Origin: Bacteroidaceae bacterium
Lineage (GTDB): Bacteria; Bacteroidota; Bacteroidia; Bacteroidales; Bacteroidaceae
Length of the DNA stretch: 64,000 nucleotides
Reading direction: 5' to 3'
Assembly (NCBI GenBank): GCA_017520935.1
Contig: JAFXEF010000053.1
Coordinates: 102,217-166,216, forward strand
This document shows, piece by piece, positions 1 to 9,909 of the stretch. The notes under the pieces are model-generated. The model saw nothing but the letters and a program-made list of their open reading frames with translations, did no database searches and was not told where the DNA came from. Position 1 is the first letter of the stretch; each line of letters starts with the position of its first letter. The position numbers were made by a program, and so were the translations under genes.

Positions 1-930
<930 letters not shown>

Positions 931-1004
931 TTAAAAATAACGTTATTCTTTCCTATACTTTAGATTAAAAATCTTCTTACCCAAACATGAATCCTCGCTT
1001 TAAT

Positions 1005-2183
1005 TTAATATAAAAATCCGAAGAGCCAGAGCGGAATCTGGTTGCCGCGTCCAAGCTCACGTCTGTGCATAACGTAGTACACATCAGGGTTGTTCTTGAC
1101 ACGGACACCCTCGGCACACACACGCAGCTGTATTTTCTCGTCCACGAAGAACGACACCCCCTTACCACCCTTGTTCACGGCATGGTCTTTCCACAGGGAG
1201 TTGGCCATAAAGGTTTCCAACACATCCTGCTCGTCAACCTTCACGGGATAGATGCTGTATACCAAATTGGTATTATGAAGTATAATCTTGGCAGGTTTCT
1301 TGGGAAAGGAATCGCCTGGATTGTATATCATATTGATAAGTCGTGCATCGGCCAGATACTTGATGTAGTTCATCACCGTAGCACGTGAGGTCTGTATAGT
1401 ATCAGCCAGCTTGCTCACATTGGGTGCCTGCGGACCATTTACCGCCAACAAATAAAGCAGTTTCTTTATCTTGGATAGATACTTGAGTTCTATCTGTTGC
1501 ACGATTAGTATATCCACCTCCATCATGGCATTCATCGTCTTGAGAAGGTTCTCCGAGAAATTGCGTTTTTCAAGGAAGAAAGGATAAAACCCGTGGTGCA
1601 GATAGTTCTGGAAGAAAGCATTGGGGCTCACCTTTGGCAATATTGTACGGGCTATTTGCTCATGATTGGAGAGTATCTCCTCCAGCGTATAGCTGCGGAA
1701 GTTATTGCCCGTCTTGAGGTTCAGATACTCACGGAATGAGAATCCACGCAAGTTATACGGCTTGGCAATGCCATTGAGCTCATGATTCTCCTCCTTGAGA
1801 CGCATCACAGACGTTCCGGTAAACACAATTTTCAGTTGCGGGAACCTGTCGTAACATTCGCGCAGTTGATGGCTCCAATTGGGTATCTTAAATACCTGAT
1901 CGATGAGCAACACCTTACCTCCACGGCGTATGAACTCCTCTGCAAATTCAGCCAACCCCTTACCTTGGAAGTAAAAGTTGTTCATATTGACATACAGGCA
2001 CGAGCGGTCGTTACGAAAACGCTCTTGCGCATACTGAATAAGAAACGTCGTTTTACCCACGCCACGCGTACCCTTGATACCTATCAAGCGGTCATTCCAA
2101 TCAATCTCATCCATCAGGTTGCGGCGTACCGGAGCCTCGGTATGTGCCAACAGATATTCGTGTGTCTTGTAGAAAGCCTCCAT
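1005..2183 (-). CDS. AAA family ATPase, DUF4143-type
   Basis: A 392-residue cytoplasmic ATPase. Residues 38-46 give a Walker A motif (GTRGVGKTT) and KVLLIDQVF near residue 90 a Walker B-like strand. IVFTGTSVMRL follows, then a winged-helix-like segment (KLADTIQTSRATVMNYIKYLADARLI) and a C-terminal region like DUF4143, which carries nuclease-like folds in some relatives. Such proteins are common as scattered single genes in Bacteroidales and their physiological role is generally unknown. It stands alone, with its own promoter (TTTG at 2243-2240, TAACTTTG at 2220-2213) and an ATG at 2183. The C-terminal region is short compared with relatives that have the full nuclease-like module, so enzymatic activity beyond ATP hydrolysis is uncertain. 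Confidence 0.8.
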   Translation of the reverse strand: MEAFYKTHEYLLAHTEAPVRRNLMDEIDWNDRLIGIKGTRGVGKTTFLIQYAQERFRNDRSCLYVNMNNFYFQGKGLAEFAEEFIRRGGKVLLIDQVFKIPNWSHQLRECYDRFPQLKIVFTGTSVMRLKEENHELNGIAKPYNLRGFSFREYLNLKTGNNFRSYTLEEILSNHEQIARTILPKVSPNAFFQNYLHHGFYPFFLEKRNFSENLLKTMNAMMEVDILIVQQIELKYLSKIKKLLYLLAVNGPQAPNVSKLADTIQTSRATVMNYIKYLADARLINMIYNPGDSFPKKPAKIILHNTNLVYSIYPVKVDEQDVLETFMANSLWKDHAVNKGGKGVSFFVDEKIQLRVCAEGVRVKNNPDVYYVMHRRELGRGNQIPLWLFGFLY

Positions 2184-2212
2184 ATTATCGGCCTATTTTT
2201 TATATTTTGCCA

Positions 2213-2243
2213 CAAAGTTACGCTTAATTTACCATTTTGCAAA
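2213..2243 (-). promoter_or_regulatory. Bacteroidetes-type promoter of the AAA ATPase gene
   Basis: On the minus strand TTTG (2243-2240) is followed after 19 bp by TAACTTTG (2220-2213), matching the Bacteroidetes sigma consensus TTTG-N19-TAnnTTTG. It lies 30 bp upstream of the ATG at 2183. Confidence 0.75.
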
Positions 2244-2285
2244 CCAAACATTACAATTTTTAGCTACCTTCAACGTTTTTTTTCG

Positions 2286-2293
2286 TATCTTCG
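2286..2293 (+). promoter_or_regulatory. Probable -7 box of the ATP-grasp-like gene
   Basis: TATCTTCG differs from TAnnTTTG at one position. It ends 4 bp before the GTG start at 2298, so transcription would begin at or next to the start codon. No clear -33 TTTG lies at the usual distance. Confidence 0.45.
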
Positions 2294-2297
2294 CATC

Positions 2298-3455
2298 GTG
2301 AAAGCTTACCATCTTTTCAACCCTGAGCACGACCTGGCTCTCGCCAATGGCGACCGTCATTTCATTGCCCCCCGCAACATACGCGAGATGGCACGCGACT
2401 TGGCCCCACTGATGAACGTAGTAGAAGGCAGCCCACAGCCATGGGGGTGGGACTTCACAGCCAAAGCACGATTCATACAGGAAGGTATCCCCGAAGAGGA
2501 GCTTCCTACCGACGAATCGCTGGCCACCCTACGCCACCGCTCAGAGCGCGCCACTGCCCACCACTTACTCTGCACCTTTCGCCAAGAGCACCTTGCCGGC
2601 AACTACACCGGAGAGAGCCTCATCGCCAAATCAATTGACGAGATTGCCGGCTATGCCGCCCGACACGGGCACATACTGCTCAAAGCTCCCCTCTCGGGCA
2701 GCGGCAAGGGATTGAGGCACATCAACAGTGAAGCGCTTCGCTCGTCAGGAAATGTTGGCATATCGTCATTAAAGAAAGTCGAGCCCTGGATCACTGCCCT
2801 CATCCGCCGCCATGGCTACCTCACTGCCGAGCCCTATTATAATAAGGTACAGGATTTCGCTATGGAATTCCGCGTAGCCGACGGGCGGTGCCACTTCATC
2901 GGCTACTCGCTATTCGTGACCGACCACCACGGCCGCTACGACGGCAACCACCTCATGAGCGATGCTAAGATAGAAGAGTTGCTCACCACGTACATACCCC
3001 GCGAAACACTACACGAGACAGCACGTTGGTTCATAGCCCACTACACCGACATCATCCCCACCGAATGGGACACCACTCGTTTTCCCCTCTACTTCGGGGT
3101 GGATATGATGCTTGTTGACCACAGGCAAAAGCCCGAAAAAAAGTCTGGAACAATGTCCCCAGAATTCAGAATTAAAGAATCAGGATTCACCCTTCACCCC
3201 TGCGTAGAAATCAACCTCCGCATGAACATGGGCATCATTGCCCACGAGGTATACCGCCAGTACCTTGCCCCCGAAACTAAGGGACTATACCGCATCGCCC
3301 TCTTTGCCGACAATGCCTCACTGCGCACTTTCAGCGCCGAGCAGGCTGCACTCCACCCCGCTACCTACCGAGATGGACGTATCACCAATGGTTATCTCCC
3401 CCTCACACCCATTGGGGATGACACTCGCCACCACGCTTATGTGATATGCGAGTAA
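2298..3455 (+). CDS. ATP-grasp-like protein of unknown function
   Basis: 385 residues from a GTG at 2298. I chose this start because the family-like N-terminus (KAYHLFNPEHDLALA) begins there, although the frame is open upstream to 1782. The features seen are a glycine-rich ILLKAPLSGSGKGL segment near residue 135, RVADGRCHFIGYSLF in the middle, and VEINLRMNMG near the end. Together these resemble the phosphate-binding and metal-binding strands of ATP-grasp ligases; the substrate is unknown. Two stretches look inserted. One is around HINSEALRSSGNVG (2720-2746), which shares 23 of 27 bases with a stretch of malQ. The other is SPEFRIKESGF (3161-3188), made of four 7-bp repeats. Both keep the frame. 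The gene is probably monocistronic; the next start is 89 bp downstream. Confidence 0.7.
   Translation: MKAYHLFNPEHDLALANGDRHFIAPRNIREMARDLAPLMNVVEGSPQPWGWDFTAKARFIQEGIPEEELPTDESLATLRHRSERATAHHLLCTFRQEHLAGNYTGESLIAKSIDEIAGYAARHGHILLKAPLSGSGKGLRHINSEALRSSGNVGISSLKKVEPWITALIRRHGYLTAEPYYNKVQDFAMEFRVADGRCHFIGYSLFVTDHHGRYDGNHLMSDAKIEELLTTYIPRETLHETARWFIAHYTDIIPTEWDTTRFPLYFGVDMMLVDHRQKPEKKSGTMSPEFRIKESGFTLHPCVEINLRMNMGIIAHEVYRQYLAPETKGLYRIALFADNASLRTFSAEQAALHPATYRDGRITNGYLPLTPIGDDTRHHAYVICE
2720..2746 (+). repeat. 27-bp core shared with malQ, inside a CDS
   Basis: The stretch contains the palindrome GAAGCGCTTC and matches 5747-5773 at 23 of 27 positions in the same reading frame, giving INSEAL-x-SS in both proteins. 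It has no homologous role in the two unrelated enzymes, so it looks like a dispersed repeat inserted in frame. Confidence 0.5.
3161..3188 (+). repeat. Four 7-bp units inside a CDS
   Basis: AGAATTC, AGAATTA, AAGAATC, AGGATTC follow one another without a gap (28 bp). The unit length and number equal one arm of the intergenic heptad elements elsewhere in the window. It is translated in frame as part of PEFRIKESGFT. Confidence 0.6.
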
Positions 3456-3512
3456 TTGATGTCATTCTTGCGGAAGTTGTATCTTTTTCTTGTACGTTGC
3501 ATCTATTTTATG

Positions 3513-3520
3513 TAACTTTA
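3513..3520 (+). promoter_or_regulatory. Possible -7 box of the GHL10 gene
   Basis: TAACTTTA is one base from TAnnTTTG and lies 24 bp before the ATG at 3545. No exact TTTG is seen at the -33 position. Confidence 0.4.
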
Positions 3521-3544
3521 CGGCAAATTTCAAGAACGACACTG

Positions 3545-5041
3545 ATGAAACGATATTTTGCCATCCTACTGCTTGCGTTCCTCGCAAACATCAACACCCT
3601 ACAGGCAAACGAGCCATTGAAGCGCGAATTCCGCGGAGCATGGATACAGGCTGTCAACGGACAGTTCATAGGGATGACTCCCGCTCAGATGCAGGCCACC
3701 CTTACCACACAGCTCGATGCGTTGCAGCGGGCAGGCATCAACGCCATCATCTTCCAAGTGCGTCCCGAAGCCGATGCGCTGTACCTTTCCTATTATGAAC
3801 CATGGAGCCGCTACCTCACGGGCGAGCAGGGTGTAGCCCCCGACCCCTTCTGGGATCCCCTACAATGGATGATCAACGAGTGTCACCTTCGAGGAATGGA
3901 GCTACACGCTTGGATCAACCCTTATCGTGCCAAAACAAAAGGCACCAAAAGTCTGGGGCTGAAGCACCCCTACAAGAAAGATCCCGAACGCTTCATCCAT
4001 TACGACGGGATGCTCATCTTCAACCCCGCTTTGCAACTCAACCGCGACTACATCTGCACCATCGTAACCGATATCTTGAAGCGCTACGATGTAGACGGGC
4101 TCCATATCGACGACTACTTCTACCCCTACCCTGTGCCGGGTGTAGAGTTTGACGATGAGGCCTCGTTCCGTGCCGACCCCCGCGGCTTTACCGACAAGGC
4201 CGACTGGCGACGCGACAACGTGAACCTTCTCATCGAACAGCTACACCATACGATACGTGGTGTGAAGCCCTGGATAAAGTTTGGTATATCGCCCTTCGGC
4301 ATCTATCGTAATCAAAAGAACGACCCCGAAGGAAGCCTCACCAATGGTTTGCAAAACTACGATGACCTGTATGCCGACATCCTTCTTTGGATCGACAAGG
4401 GTTGGGTAGATTACACAATACCGCAGCTCTACTGGGAAATTGGACATAAGGCAGCCGACTACGAAACATTGGTCGGTTGGTGGGCAGAGCATGCCAACGG
4501 CCGCCCGCTCTTCATCGGGCAAGACGTGATGCGCACCGTGAAGGCTACCGACCCCAACGACCCCACACAGCACCAGCAAGCCCGCAAGATGACCCTGCAA
4601 CGCAGCCACGAAAGTATCGGCGGCAGCTGCCAATGGCCAGCATCGGCAGTAGCCGAGAACGCAGGCGGCTATGCCACCGCACTCACCGAGGAGTATCACC
4701 GCTGGCTGGCTCTACAGCCCAGATACCCTTTCATCGACAAAAAGGCACCCAAGCGGGTGAAGAAGCTTGCCGTCATCTGGACCGACGACGGCCCTGTCCT
4801 TTGCTGGACTGCCCCGAAATACAAGGACGAAATGAACCGCCCCGTAAGGTACGTCGTATATCGCTTTGTCAAGGGTGAGAAGGTGAACCTCAACGATGCC
4901 ACCAAGATAGCGGGATTTACCACCCAACCCTTCTTCCCACTCACTTACGAAGGAGGCGAAGTGAAATATACCTACGTAGTGACAGCCCTTGACCGACTGC
5001 ACAATGAGTCGAAGCCGAAGAAAGAAAAAATAAATTTATAA
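3545..5041 (+). CDS. Secreted GHL10 (DUF187) glycoside-hydrolase-like protein with C-terminal Fn3-like domain
   Basis: 498 residues. The start at 3545 is preferred over the upstream 3446 because it begins a clean signal peptide (MKRYFAILLLAFLANINTLQA, cleaved near residue 22). The catalytic-like domain carries FRGAWIQAV, the strand NAIIFQVRPEADALY, ELHAWINPYRA and VDGLHIDDYFYPYP, the landmarks of the glycosyl-hydrolase-like 10 family, a TIM barrel. The last 90 residues (from about KKLAVIWTDDGPVLCW) look like a fibronectin type III module. The protein would act in the periplasm or at the cell surface. The true substrate is not known for most of the family; some relatives sit near peptidoglycan or glucan genes. 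It lies 76 bp upstream of malQ on the same strand, which may mean co-transcription. Confidence 0.85.
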   Translation: MKRYFAILLLAFLANINTLQANEPLKREFRGAWIQAVNGQFIGMTPAQMQATLTTQLDALQRAGINAIIFQVRPEADALYLSYYEPWSRYLTGEQGVAPDPFWDPLQWMINECHLRGMELHAWINPYRAKTKGTKSLGLKHPYKKDPERFIHYDGMLIFNPALQLNRDYICTIVTDILKRYDVDGLHIDDYFYPYPVPGVEFDDEASFRADPRGFTDKADWRRDNVNLLIEQLHHTIRGVKPWIKFGISPFGIYRNQKNDPEGSLTNGLQNYDDLYADILLWIDKGWVDYTIPQLYWEIGHKAADYETLVGWWAEHANGRPLFIGQDVMRTVKATDPNDPTQHQQARKMTLQRSHESIGGSCQWPASAVAENAGGYATALTEEYHRWLALQPRYPFIDKKAPKRVKKLAVIWTDDGPVLCWTAPKYKDEMNRPVRYVVYRFVKGEKVNLNDATKIAGFTTQPFFPLTYEGGEVKYTYVVTALDRLHNESKPKKEKINL

Positions 5042-5117
5042 AAGATAGCGACTGTTGAGAACTGGGAATTGAAACATCCGAACGACCGACCGTTGACTAA
5101 AACCAAAAACAAATAAT

Positions 5118-7604
5118 ATGAAACTCACATTCACACTCCACTACAACACCCAATGGGGAGAGAGCCTCCATCTGGCATTCTCTCCAGTAGCTAACGTCCA
5201 TAGTGTACCCACACTCCCCATGCAGTCCGATGGCGAGGGACGCTGGTTCATCACCGTAGAGGGCGACTACAAACCTTCCGCTCCCTACACCTTCGTGGTG
5301 ATGGAGAGCGGCAATATCAAACGCACAGAATGGTGCCACCACACACTACCCGACACACTGCACGGGCACGTTCACATCAGCGACCGTTGGGTAGACCGCT
5401 CCGAACTTGCCCCCTTCTATTCATCAGCATTCACACGTGCCATCTTCGCCCACGATGCCCACGACTACAAGCTCCACGGTACTGCCGGCATCTGCATTTG
5501 CTGCGAAGCTCCCACGCTACGCAAAGAGCAAGTACTCGCCGTATGTGGCAATGCGAAAGCATTGGGCGCCTGGGACACCAACCGCGCACGCATCATGGAG
5601 CCTCACGGTACAGAATGGCAGCTGTGGCTCGACAAAGGTGAGTTGGGCGAAAACTGTGAATTCAAGTTTATAATCCTTGAGAAGACAGCCAAGGACTGTA
5701 ACAATAACGAAAACCACCATCCTGAGGCAAACCATCAACCATCAACCATCAATAGCGAAGCACTTGGCTCGTCCAACAGCCATCAGCTCGTCTCCTGGGA
5801 GCCCGGCGAGAACCGCACCCTACACATCGACCTCTACAGCGACGTGACGCTGCGCGTGCTGCGCACCTATACTCTGCGCGACCCGCAAGAGCAGTGGCGC
5901 GGTGCCGGCGTAGCCATCCCCGTATTCTCTCTGCGCTCGAAGAAGAGCTTCGGCATAGGCGAGTTCTCCGACATCCCCCTCATGGTCGATTGGGCCGCCA
6001 AGACAGGCCAATGCTTCCTGCAATTGCTGCCCGTGAACGACACTACCATGAACCGTGATTGGCACGAGTCGTATCCCTATAACGCCATCTCCTGCTTTGC
6101 CCTCAACCCCATGTATATCCGCCTCGAAGAGGTAGGTACACTCACCGACAAGGAGGCTATGAAGGAGTTCCGCAAGCAACAGAAGGAACTGAACAAATTA
6201 CCCCAAGTAGACTTCGATGCCGTAGTCACAGCCAAATGGGATTATCTGCACCGCATCTTTGCCCAGGAGGGCGAACATACCCTTGCTTCACCATCCTATA
6301 AGCGGTTCTTCAAAGACAACGAATCGTGGCTCGTCCCCTACGCCGAATTCTGCTGCGAGAGAGACAATAAAAGCCCCGAGGCCACAGGCCTGTACCTCTA
6401 CATACAATACCACCTGCACAAGCAGCTCAAGCATGCCGCCGACTATGCCCACAAGCATGGCGTAGTGCTCAAGGGCGATATCCCCATCGGCATCAGCCGC
6501 ACCAGCGTAGAGGCATGGAGTCAACCCGGTCTCTTCTGCCTTGAGAGCCAAGCCGGTGCCCCACCCGATGCTTTTGCCCGTGACGGACAAAACTGGGGTT
6601 TCCCCACCTACAACTGGCAAGCCATGGCGGCCGAGCGTTACCAGTGGTTTGCACGTCGCTTCACCAAGATGGCCGACTATTTCGATGCTTACCGCATTGA
6701 CCATATCCTCGGGTTCTTCCGTATCTGGGAGATACCTTGCCACACCAAAAGCGGACTGCTGGGTCACTTCAACCCTGCCATGCCTCTCACCGTGGAGGAA
6801 ATAGCACAGTGGGGTATTGCTTTCCACAAGGAGCGTCACGCCACCCCCTTCACCATGGGCGATGAGACCGATGTGCTCTTCGTGGAGGATCCCTACCGAC
6901 CCGGCACTTACCACCCACGCATCAACGGTTTCGAGACAGAGTCATTCAAGGCTCTTTCAGAGAACGAGCGCAAAGCATTCTATGCACTGCACGACCACTT
7001 CTTCTACCACCGCCACAATGACTTCTGGTACCGCGAAGCCATGAAGAAGCTTCCAGCACTCATCGATGCCACTGACATGCTCGTTTGCGGCGAGGACCTC
7101 GGCATGATACCCGCCTGCGTACCCACCGTGATGAATGAATTGCGCATCCTCTCTCTTGAGATACAGCGCATGCCCAAGGCCTTCGGGTGCACCTTCGATG
7201 ATCCAGCCCACTACCCCTACTACTCTGTATGCACCACTTCAACTCACGACATGAGCGGCATACGCGGTTGGTGGGAAGAAGACCCCACACTCACCCAGCG
7301 CTACTGGAACGAGTTGCTACACCAGCGCGGAAAGGCACCCCAAGAGTGCGAGGCATGGATATGCGAGAGCATCGTGCGCCAACACCTCGACTCACCCGCC
7401 ATGCTTACCATCCTTCCTTTGCAGGACTGGATGGCCATAGACGAGCATCTGCGCTACCCCGATCCCGCCTTCGAGCGCATCAATGTGCCGGCCAACTCCA
7501 ACCACTATTGGCGCTACCGTATGCACCTCACTTTGGAGGAACTCCTCGAAGCCGAAGATTTCAACCGTCAGGTAGGTCGATTGATTAGACAAAGTGGACG
7601 ATAA
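5118..7604 (+). CDS. malQ: 4-alpha-glucanotransferase, DPE2-like (two CBM20 + GH77)
   Basis: This 828-residue cytoplasmic enzyme transfers maltodextrin segments between glucans and releases glucose. The N-terminus holds two starch-binding CBM20-like domains (about 1-105 and 110-245, the second with VCGNAKALGAWD), followed by the GH77 barrel from about 265. The catalytic residues are visible: nucleophile D528 (RIDHILG), acid/base E659 (CGEDLGMIP) and D711 (STHDMSG). This layout is that of plant DPE2 and Bacteroidales MalQ, and there is no signal peptide. Residues about 192-220, at the end of the second CBM20, contain an Asn/His/Ser-rich insertion encoded by 7-bp repeats (AACCATC three times) and the core shared with the gene at 2298. 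The gene is followed immediately by a perfect hairpin and lies next to the starch locus regulators. Confidence 0.93.
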   Translation: MKLTFTLHYNTQWGESLHLAFSPVANVHSVPTLPMQSDGEGRWFITVEGDYKPSAPYTFVVMESGNIKRTEWCHHTLPDTLHGHVHISDRWVDRSELAPFYSSAFTRAIFAHDAHDYKLHGTAGICICCEAPTLRKEQVLAVCGNAKALGAWDTNRARIMEPHGTEWQLWLDKGELGENCEFKFIILEKTAKDCNNNENHHPEANHQPSTINSEALGSSNSHQLVSWEPGENRTLHIDLYSDVTLRVLRTYTLRDPQEQWRGAGVAIPVFSLRSKKSFGIGEFSDIPLMVDWAAKTGQCFLQLLPVNDTTMNRDWHESYPYNAISCFALNPMYIRLEEVGTLTDKEAMKEFRKQQKELNKLPQVDFDAVVTAKWDYLHRIFAQEGEHTLASPSYKRFFKDNESWLVPYAEFCCERDNKSPEATGLYLYIQYHLHKQLKHAADYAHKHGVVLKGDIPIGISRTSVEAWSQPGLFCLESQAGAPPDAFARDGQNWGFPTYNWQAMAAERYQWFARRFTKMADYFDAYRIDHILGFFRIWEIPCHTKSGLLGHFNPAMPLTVEEIAQWGIAFHKERHATPFTMGDETDVLFVEDPYRPGTYHPRINGFETESFKALSENERKAFYALHDHFFYHRHNDFWYREAMKKLPALIDATDMLVCGEDLGMIPACVPTVMNELRILSLEIQRMPKAFGCTFDDPAHYPYYSVCTTSTHDMSGIRGWWEEDPTLTQRYWNELLHQRGKAPQECEAWICESIVRQHLDSPAMLTILPLQDWMAIDEHLRYPDPAFERINVPANSNHYWRYRMHLTLEELLEAEDFNRQVGRLIRQSGR
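5730..5773 (+). repeat. Heptad repeat plus shared core inside malQ
   Basis: AACCATC occurs three times in tandem (5730-5750), overlapping the 27-bp core (5747-5773) that is also found at 2720-2746. Its translation is a low-complexity linker in the CBM20 region, so it probably does not disturb the fold. Confidence 0.6.
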
Positions 7605-7656
7605 GCTCCTAAACACGCATTCCCCGACGATTGTCGGGGAATGCGTGTTTAGGAGC
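7605..7656. terminator. Perfect 24-bp hairpin, probable bidirectional terminator
   Basis: Bases 7605-7628 and 7633-7656 are perfect reverse complements around a GATT loop. The left arm starts at the base after the malQ stop codon, and the right arm ends 12 bp from the stop of the convergent LytTR gene. No U-tract follows on either strand, so classical intrinsic termination is not certain. Confidence 0.75.
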
Positions 7657-7668
7657 CACAGGATTTCA

Positions 7669-8412
7669 TCAACGCTCTAACCAAGCCATGAAATCATCCA
7701 CTCGCGAGCGGCTCACGGTGAGCTCTACTGGCGAATCCACAAAGGGTATGATTCTAAGTCGTCCGCTCTGCTTCACGATACTTTTTATGCCTTTTGAGGA
7801 AATGATACAACTACGCGAAATCTTGAAGAACTTGTCTGGATCAAGCACTTCAGCCACAACATCGAGCGAAGCATCCAATATGTAGCGACAGGCTGCGGAG
7901 GTGACTACATAGTTACATTTCTCTTCTGAACAGATATAGGCTATATCGGTTGTTGGCACTGGAACGATGCGGTCGTTGAACTTCACGACCAGACGTTCTC
8001 GGTATCGTTTAGGCTCGACAAAGGTGTTCATCACAGTATTGATGTCAGGTTTTTCACTTCGCGTACGGCAGCGCGAAACAGCTCGCAATAGAGCTTCTGG
8101 GGCAATAGGCTTAAGTAGGTAGTCGACACTTCCTGCCTCAAAAGCCTTGATGGCATAGGTATCGTAAGCAGTAGTCATGATGACATGGGCATCGACATTG
8201 ACTTTACGGAATATCTCGAAACACACGCCATCAGCCAGTTCCACATCCATAAATAGAATATCGGCCTTGTGAGAAGGATTCTGCAACCATTCTACGGCAG
8301 TAGACACCGAGGTTGCCGTACCCACTATAGTAAGATCGGCACAGTACTGTCCAAGCATCCTCATCAGATTGCTCTGTGCCATTATTTCATCTTCGATAAT
8401 CAGAACGGTCAT
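7669..8412 (-). CDS. LytTR-family response regulator
   Basis: 247 residues. The N-terminal receiver domain has the acidic pair (IIEDE), phosphoacceptor D56 (LFMDVEL), T80/T81 and K101 (LLKP). From about residue 140 there is a LytTR DNA-binding domain (RERLVVKFNDRIVPVPTTDIAYICSEE is its start; KFFKISRSCIISSKGIKSI near the end). LytTR proteins bind pairs of short direct repeats about two helical turns apart. The gene lies 33 bp downstream of its histidine kinase and forms a two-gene unit divergent from the starch locus. I infer that it controls that locus through the 21-bp repeats at 9910-9972. No HTH/AraC or SusR-type regulator is present in the window. Confidence 0.93.
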   Translation of the reverse strand: MTVLIIEDEIMAQSNLMRMLGQYCADLTIVGTATSVSTAVEWLQNPSHKADILFMDVELADGVCFEIFRKVNVDAHVIMTTAYDTYAIKAFEAGSVDYLLKPIAPEALLRAVSRCRTRSEKPDINTVMNTFVEPKRYRERLVVKFNDRIVPVPTTDIAYICSEEKCNYVVTSAACRYILDASLDVVAEVLDPDKFFKISRSCIISSKGIKSIVKQSGRLRIIPFVDSPVELTVSRSRVDDFMAWLER

Positions 8413-8445
8413 TTTAATTAAAAGTTTGGAGCTAACATCATATTA

Positions 8446-9831
8446 TTAAAGCAGTGGTATGACCACACGATAATGCTCTGCAGTGCTTTCGATGGCCACA
8501 TCTTGCGCCGATAGAGTATGGTAGTGTTCACGTATATATTTCTGCCCGAGTCCAGTCGACGCGGCACGCGTATATTTGGGCAATACATTGTTTTCTATTA
8601 TAAGGCAATCATCTGCGGCCGATATGAGAATACGCAGCGGATTATCAGCTGTCACCGCATTATGTTTAAAGGCATTTTCAACCAACAGCTGAACAGCACA
8701 AGGAACCACCATACGTCGCATTGCCGTATCAGACACATCGTAGCTTACCTCGAAACCGTTAGCAAAACGAACCTTCTGCAAGGCAACATACTCCTTAATG
8801 AAGTCAATTTCCTCGCGCAAAGGCACAAGGGCCTCATCCTCACATCGCAGCATATAACGATACATATGAGCCAGTTTGTGTATGTAGTCGCTGGCCTGAC
8901 CGATACGCTGCTCGCATACGAGTCCGTCAAGGGTATTGAGCGAATTGAATAGAAAGTGAGGATTGACCTGCTGTTTGAGTGTCGCATAACGATACTGAGC
9001 CTGTGCAGCTCTGATACGTTCAAACTGCATAGCCTTGCGTATGGAGAAGATACTACCAACCAATATCACGATACAACATATGGTGGTTTCAACAAGTATG
9101 GATGCGATAAAATAACGCAGGAAAGTATCGAGTTCGACAGCAATGGTAATCGTCCCCTCACGTGTGATGCTAAAGCACCATGCGCCCACCGCTGAAATAA
9201 CACTCACAAAGACCATATAGCCTAACCATACAAGGAGTTTATGTCCCGAGTGGCTCAAACGTTGAAGCTGCCGGACACAGATTATGCTGAGGCATACGTA
9301 AGTAATGAGAGCAGGCGAACTGGAGAGTATCTTCCAGGCAAATTCCATAACACTGGTATCCGCGTATAGGGGTGACGAAAAAAGCATGGCAGCTCCAATA
9401 CGCAGGACCAAGATGACACCTACGATGACAAGTGTCCAGCGAAACTTCGAATCAGATCGCGACAAATCGGCCTCCACTCGATTCTTCTTATAGGTGAGGC
9501 GCGATAGGAGAACAAGGGTCCATCCCAATAATTCTGTGGTCAGTACGGTGGAGAGAATTCTTGCGGTCACCTCCACATCAACCAAATGACGGATTACACC
9601 GGCGCCCAAAGTACCAACGACAAATCCTACAACATTGACAACAATTACCATCACCGCTACAATGTCGATAGGCATGCCTTTCTTGAGACACAGAATCACC
9701 GTCATCGTCATGGTAAAGATAGTCAGCGTAAGTGCATCATCCATCCCCACCCATTGACAGACAAGAACCACCAAGGCATGCAACAAGGCAAAAAGATGTA
9801 TCACCCCAGAGGATTTCATTGTTCTCAGCAT
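8446..9831 (-). CDS. LytS/YehU-type membrane sensor histidine kinase
   Basis: 461 residues. The first about 270 hold roughly eight hydrophobic segments with no large extracytoplasmic domain. The His_kinase domain (PF06580 type) follows, with phosphoacceptor H292 in QVNPHFLFNSLN, the N-box VENAFKHNAV and the glycine-rich STGLGQKYIREHY. It would autophosphorylate and pass phosphate to D56 of the LytTR protein encoded next to it. The start at 9831 is followed by a second Met four codons later, which is equally possible. Its ligand cannot be read from sequence. The position beside a maltodextrin transport operon suggests a sugar-derived or membrane-linked signal, as an inference only. A TATCTTTA box lies 28 bp upstream. 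Confidence 0.92.
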   Translation of the reverse strand: MLRTMKSSGVIHLFALLHALVVLVCQWVGMDDALTLTIFTMTMTVILCLKKGMPIDIVAVMVIVVNVVGFVVGTLGAGVIRHLVDVEVTARILSTVLTTELLGWTLVLLSRLTYKKNRVEADLSRSDSKFRWTLVIVGVILVLRIGAAMLFSSPLYADTSVMEFAWKILSSSPALITYVCLSIICVRQLQRLSHSGHKLLVWLGYMVFVSVISAVGAWCFSITREGTITIAVELDTFLRYFIASILVETTICCIVILVGSIFSIRKAMQFERIRAAQAQYRYATLKQQVNPHFLFNSLNTLDGLVCEQRIGQASDYIHKLAHMYRYMLRCEDEALVPLREEIDFIKEYVALQKVRFANGFEVSYDVSDTAMRRMVVPCAVQLLVENAFKHNAVTADNPLRILISAADDCLIIENNVLPKYTRAASTGLGQKYIREHYHTLSAQDVAIESTAEHYRVVIPLL

Positions 9832-9858
9832 ATCAGTGCAAAGCTTACATTCTGGGTG

Positions 9859-9866
9859 TAAAGATA
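9859..9866 (-). promoter_or_regulatory. Probable -7 box of the kinase-regulator operon
   Basis: TATCTTTA on the minus strand is one base from TAnnTTTG and lies 28 bp before the ATG at 9831. It is about 45 bp from the nearest of the three 21-bp repeats. Confidence 0.5.
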
Positions 9867-9909
9867 CAATTATTTTCTGATTTCACCGATACTTTTACCT
9901 TCTTTGTGC

